Assembly (NCBI GenBank): GCA_030770545.1
Contig: CM061106.1
Coordinates: 2,754,001-2,818,000, forward strand
Origin: Macropodus opercularis
Taxonomy: Eukaryota > Chordata > Actinopteri > Anabantiformes > Osphronemidae
Reading direction: 5' to 3'
Length of the DNA: 64,000 nucleotides
Within the stretch, counting starts at the first letter, position 1. Each line of letters opens with the position of its first letter. A program made the position numbers and the translations under genes. Positions 59,016 through 64,000 of this stretch are shown one piece after another. A model generated the notes under the pieces. It saw only the letters and a list, made by a program, of their open reading frames with translations. It was not told the origin of the DNA and did no database searches.

Positions 59016-62000
59016 ATGAATCAGTGTGAGGACAGAGAGGAGGGAGCCCCTCCCTCTAAAACCACTCTGTGTGGGGACCATGAGAGCCAGACCAAAGCTC
59101 AGAGGTGAGATGACTGAGACCATCTGATGATTCTGTCTCCAAGTCACACACACTGTTTAAGATTCACTATTATTGGTCATTGATGAAGGAAACGTCCACT
59201 GAATATGTGAGAGTCACTAAGTTGTTTTTCTATCAGGTCCCATCAGAGACAAGAACCTGCTGAAGCTGGACCTGAACCCAGTTGTGTGTCCTTCAAGAGC
59301 AACCAGTCAAAGGATCCTCTCATTACCTTTAAAGACCAACCTGCATCAGAGTCAAAGTGAGTTGTTGTCAGTGTGAATCAGGTTGAACAATCTGATGTAA
59401 ACTTTCTATGATGATCAATAGTTGTGTTGTTTGTTTGTGATGTGAGTCAGTTGGTTTGTGTTTGAAGTGTTAATGTGAAGGAGAAGCTTTCTTCACTGTT
59501 CTTCCAGCAAACACTCTGATCATGGATCAAATCTCCATCCAGCCAGTAGCTAAAGCTCTGATCTTGTAGAGGGTCACAGGGGCTGCTCCTCTTCTAATGA
59601 AGTGCTGACTTGCAGGCAGACGTCAAAGGAAGCAGCTGAACCACAAATGTTCAACTCTCATCAAATCTGGTTATTGACGTTCTCTACGTGCAGATTTGGC
59701 TCAAATGTCTTCCAGCAGTAGGTTGAAGTTCCTGCTGTTAGACTTTAGTTGATGTTGTTGCAGTAAGTGGAGACGACTGTTTGTCCCCAGTGTCAGCACC
59801 AGAGCTGACGTCTGAACTTTGATGTAGGCTCCAACAATGAATGAATGGAGGAAGTGGTTCAATGTTACTAGTGTGAGCAGCAGCTCTGCCTCAGACTCAC
59901 ACAGTTCAACACATTCCCACTGGGAGCTGCCCAGTACAACCAGTCTGATCCCAGCAGACTCTGTCTCTAGACGCCTTGTTCCAACACGTCAGCATTGTTC
60001 AGTGAGGGAGGCAGAGATAGATGTTGTTCAGAGCTGCTGAGACGGAACCAAACTGACTGTGACAGTAAAGCTTCACCGCTACAGGGAGTCTCTGACTCAC
60101 TGCTCACATCCAGCATCACTTCATGGACCTTTACCTTGTGTGTGTCTCTGTGTGGACTCACATCATGTGAGCTCATTCTTCATGGTTCCTCCACAGAGTG
60201 GACCAGCAGAGCTCAGAGGTTCCCAGTGGTCAGTCTGCCCAGCAGCACCAAACACACCTGGACTCCATGTTTATGGTCTGTACATGGACAACCACTACTT
60301 TCATCTGTTGTGTTCAATCGTCTCCATGCTGCACTTTTACACCAGTGGATTGTCAGTGTGTCCAACATGGATCTGATGTTTGGCTCCATGCTTTTAGTTG
60401 GATGGTGTCATTCATAGAGTTTCTGTTCCAGCTGCTGGAGGACAACGTTGTCACGTTTGTGAAGAAGGAGCTGAAGAAGATGCAGAAGGTTCTGAGTCCA
60501 GATTACCCAGAATGCTTAGAGAGTCAGAGGGAGGATGAGGAGGCGTTGGATGGTGAGGATGAAGAGCAGAGGAGGAGCAGCAGAGACGCATTTCTGAAGA
60601 TCACACTGAACTTCCTGAGGAGGATGAAGCAGGAGGAGCTGGCTGACTGTCTGCAGAGCAGTAAGAGGATTTAACTCAACGTTTAGCATCACACACACAG
60701 TCACACATTTACTATTTACTACCATTACATTGCCTGAATTTTGTTTTTCTTAGTTCATTCAGAATCTCCTGCTGCAGTCTGTCAGCGTCAACTTAAATCT
60801 CAGCTGAAGCAGAAGTTCCAGTGTGTGTTTGAAGGCATCGCTACAGCAGGAAACCCAACCCTTCTGAACCAGATCTACACAGAGCTCTACATCACAGAGG
60901 GAGGGACTGGAGAGGTCAACCATGAACATGAGGTCAGACAGATTGAAGCAGCCTCCAGGAAACCACACAGAGCAGAAACAACCATCAGATTAGAAGACGT
61001 CTTTAAAGGCTCAGCTGGAAGAGATGGACCCATCAGAACCGTGGTGACCAAGGGAGTGGCTGGCGTTGGGAAAACAGTCCTGACACAGAAGTTCACTCTG
61101 GACTGGGCTGAAGGCAAAGCCAACCAGGACGTACACTTCACGTTTCCATTCACCTTCAGAGAGCTGAACGTGCTGAAAGAGCAAAAGTTCAGCTTGGTGG
61201 AACTGGTTCATCACTTCTTCACTGGAACCAAAGCAGCAGGAATCTGCAGCTTTGAACTGTTCCAGGTCGTGTTCATCTTGGACGGTCTGGATGAGAGTCG
61301 ACTTCCTCTGGACTTCCACCAGACTGAAACCCTGACTGATGTCACAGAGTCCACCTCAGTGGATGTGCTGCTGACAAACCTCATCAGGGGGAACCTGCTT
61401 CCCTCTGCTCGCCTCTGGATCACCACACGACCTGCAGCAGCCAATCAGATCCCTCCTGGGTGTGTTGACATGGTGACAGAGGTCAGAGGGTTCACTGACC
61501 CACAGAAGGAGGAGTACTTCAGGAAGAGGTTCAGAGATGAGCAGCAGGCCACAACCATCATCTCCCACATCAAGACATCACGAAGCCTCCACATCATGTG
61601 TCACATCCCAGTCTTCTGCTGGATCACTGCTACGGTTCTGGAGGATCTGCTGAGAACCAGAGAGGGAGGAGAGCTGCCCAAGACCCTGACTGAGATGTAC
61701 ATCCACTTCCTGGTGGTTCAGACCAAAGTGAAGAGCATCAAGTACGATGGAGGAGCTGAGACAGATCCACACTGGAATGAAAAGAGCAGGAAGATGATTG
61801 AGTCTCTGGGAAAAGTGGCTTTTGAGCAGCTGCAGAAAGGAAACCTGATCTTCTACGAGTCAGACCTGACAGAGTGTGGCATCGATGTCAGAGCAGCCTC
61901 AGTTTACTCAGGAGTGTTTACACAGGTCTTTAGAGAGGAGAGAGGACTGTACCAGGACAAGGTGTTCTGCTTCGTCCATCTGAGTGTTCAGGAGTTTCTG

Positions 62001-64000
62001 GCTGCTCTTCACGTCCATCTGACCTTCATCAACTCTGGAGTCAATCTGCTGTCACAGCAAAAATCAAGGCTCCCCTTCATCTTTTCGTTTTTTCCTATTC
62101 CAGATATCTTCTGGAAGAAACCCAACCCTTTACATTTCTACCAGGACGCTGTGGACCAGGCCTTACAGAGTCCAAATGGACACCTGGACCTGTTCCTCCG
62201 CTTCCTCCTCGGTCTTTCACTGCAGACCAATCAGAGTCTACTACAAGGTCTGATGACACAGACAGGAAGTAGCTCACAGACCAATCAGGAAACAGTCCAG
62301 TACATCAAGGAGAAGCTCAGTGAGGATCTGCCTGCAGAGAGAAGCATCAACCTGTTCCACTGTCTGAATGAACTGAATGATGGTTCTCTAGTGGAGCAGA
62401 TCCAACAGAACCTGAGATCAGGACGTCTCTCCACACATGAACTGTCTCCTGCTCAGTGGTCGGCTCTGGTCTTCATCTTACTGTCATCAGAAGAAGATCT
62501 GGACGTGTTTGACCTGCAGAAATACTCTGGTTCAGAGGAGGCTCTGCTGAGGCTGCTGCCAGTCGTCAAAGCCTCCAACAAAGCTGTGTAAGTCCTCACA
62601 TGACTGAAATGTGTATCAACAGCCTGGAGTTGTCCTCAGCCAGAGACGTCTGCAGCTGAGCTGAATGATTTATCTACACATTAGACACATTAACAGCTTG
62701 AACGTGTGTTAATAGAACTAAAGCCTGTTGAAGTGAGACAACACACTGGAATCATGGAAACAGATTCCAGACAGTTGAGAGTAACAGCAACAGCAGAGGA
62801 GAGTGAACATCAGTAGTTCAGTCAATGACTGAGTCTCTGGTTCCTTCCTGAACTTTGAATAATAACTAACAGGATGATCAAGGCACCTGGTCACTGACCT
62901 TTGATCCCTGCCTCTGTTTGCTCTCTGTTAAATGTAGACGTGACACAGAAAGTGAAGTATTGAAGCATTAATCACTGATCCAGCTGCTGTGTTTGCATTG
63001 ACTGTCTCAACCTGACAGAGATCACACATCTGGACTGATGCCTGCAGGAACCAGATGATGTTCTGATCTGGCTGCTCAGGTGTAGGACCAACACCTGGCA
63101 TCACACACAACACACTACATGATACTACTACTAATCACAGTCACGCTCCAGGTATAAAGCACGTCAAAGTGGTTTCTATCCATCATCCAGTCGTGACTCA
63201 GATCTCAGTAGGCTGCAGCATAATGTGACAGAATAAAGCTGCTGTGACCAGTAATGAGTAAATCAATCCACATAAACTAAAGCTCAACAATAGTTTATCA
63301 TTAAACATTAAATACATGAGTGAAATGTTCAGTTCAGTTTATTTAAGGCATCAGGAGACAACAGAGCAGCATCAACAGAACACAGGCAGGTCGTTCGTCC
63401 TGCATCTGCTCCCTGGAAAGTCTGACTGGAATCTACACACAGGTTGTTCCTACGCAGGTGGTCACATGGTCGTCTGGCTACGACTTCAAGGGTTTAGAAA
63501 GAAAGGGCAGATTAGATGTTGGCCTATAGCTGCTAGTTCTCCAGGGTTGAGAGCAGGTTTGTTCAGTGAAGGTTTGACCACAGCAGCCTGAAAAGCCTGA
63601 GCTACGTAGCAGAGACTGGTTGGTTGGATTCAATGTGGACGAGCTGATTAATGGAAGAACTTCTGTGAGTGATCTAGTTGGGATTGAGTCTAAGAGACAA
63701 GCAGTCAGACAGAGTCACCAGCAAATTAACCAATGTCTCTAATGGTTCCAATGTTCTAAGGAGAGAAATCCATGAAGTCACTGCTGCTGGTGTTTGAAGC
63801 TGCTCTGGGTCAACACAGCATCACCTTTATTTAGTGATGTCCACAGAGAAACAGTGAGCAGGTTTCTGTCCCATGGGTCACTGATAGTCCAGGAAGCAGT
63901 GGCCTCTCTGAGCCAGTACCCACACTCCTGATGGTTTCTCTCTGTCTCTGACTGTTTTTCAGGCTCAGTCACTGTAACATCTCAGAAAGAGGCCTTGAAG
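59016..64000 (+). CDS. NLR gene C: FISNA-NACHT-LRR receptor, truncated by window edge
   Basis: Plus-strand exons: 59016-59104 (ATG, in-frame TGA 15 nt upstream), 59237-59356, 60197-60275, 60432-60660, 60754-62587 (FISNA and NACHT) and the start of an LRR exon at 63963. Phases agree at every junction. Walker A GVAGVGKT, Walker B FILDGLDE and the WITTRPAA segment are intact, as in genes A and B. It is almost the mirror image of gene A, including introns, but the FISNA exon opens with three extra codons. A 25-residue patch (KSRLPFIFSFFPIPDIFW...) near 62058-62132 replaces an 18-residue patch in A. LRR and any B30.2 exons lie beyond the window. Similarity to gene A begins only at about 58953, 63 bases before the ATG, so the promoters are probably different. 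Confidence 0.88.

Overview
The window looks like AT-rich nuclear DNA of a ray-finned (teleost) fish. Three genes have the fish-type NLR architecture (short N-terminal exons, FISNA-NACHT exon, 174-nt leucine-rich-repeat exons, and in one gene a B30.2/SPRY exon). Fish-type transposon debris surrounds them: hAT, Tc1, Harbinger, LINE 3' ends and endogenous retrovirus. All gene models below were assembled by hand from splice sites, exon phase and comparison between paralogues. No RNA evidence or database search was available.

Layout. 1-3.9 kb: no recognised gene, one copy of a dispersed repeat and a 13 x 42-bp minisatellite. 3.9-14.1 kb (minus): NLR gene A, ending in an array of tandemly amplified LRR exons. 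14.1-21.2 kb: flank of A with a 235-nt conserved open segment, a CpG-rich stretch and scraps of an unrecognised plus-strand gene. 21.2-23.1 kb and 26.6-28.9 kb (minus): two C-type-lectin-like type II receptor genes. The first has lost a splice donor; the second is intact (258 codons). Between them lie a retroviral env remnant and a LINE 3' end. 29.2-36.2 kb: a Harbinger-like element, an LTR-like segment and a decayed retroviral integrase/env remnant. 36.8-43.3 kb (minus): NLR gene B, complete from ATG to the B30.2 stop (1131 residues). 43.3-58.9 kb: flank of B, fragments of an immunoglobulin-like gene family, dispersed duplications, an inserted element and GC-rich tandem repeats. 59.0-64.0 kb (plus): NLR gene C, running off the window edge inside its first LRR exon.

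How it fits together. The window is part of an innate-immunity cluster in which cytosolic NLR sensors are interleaved with membrane lectin-like and immunoglobulin-like genes. A and C are close inverted copies; B and C are transcribed divergently. Variation is concentrated in LRR copy number, presence or absence of B30.2, and one length-variable patch after the NACHT region. The lectin-like pair shares the extracellular exons but has unrelated cytoplasmic/membrane exons. No wholly new system is proven. The leads I rate highest are a stop-free, frame-preserving 156-nt intron kept in all three NLR genes, the N-terminal exon exchange in the lectin-like pair, and a conserved 235-nt open segment upstream of two NLR genes.
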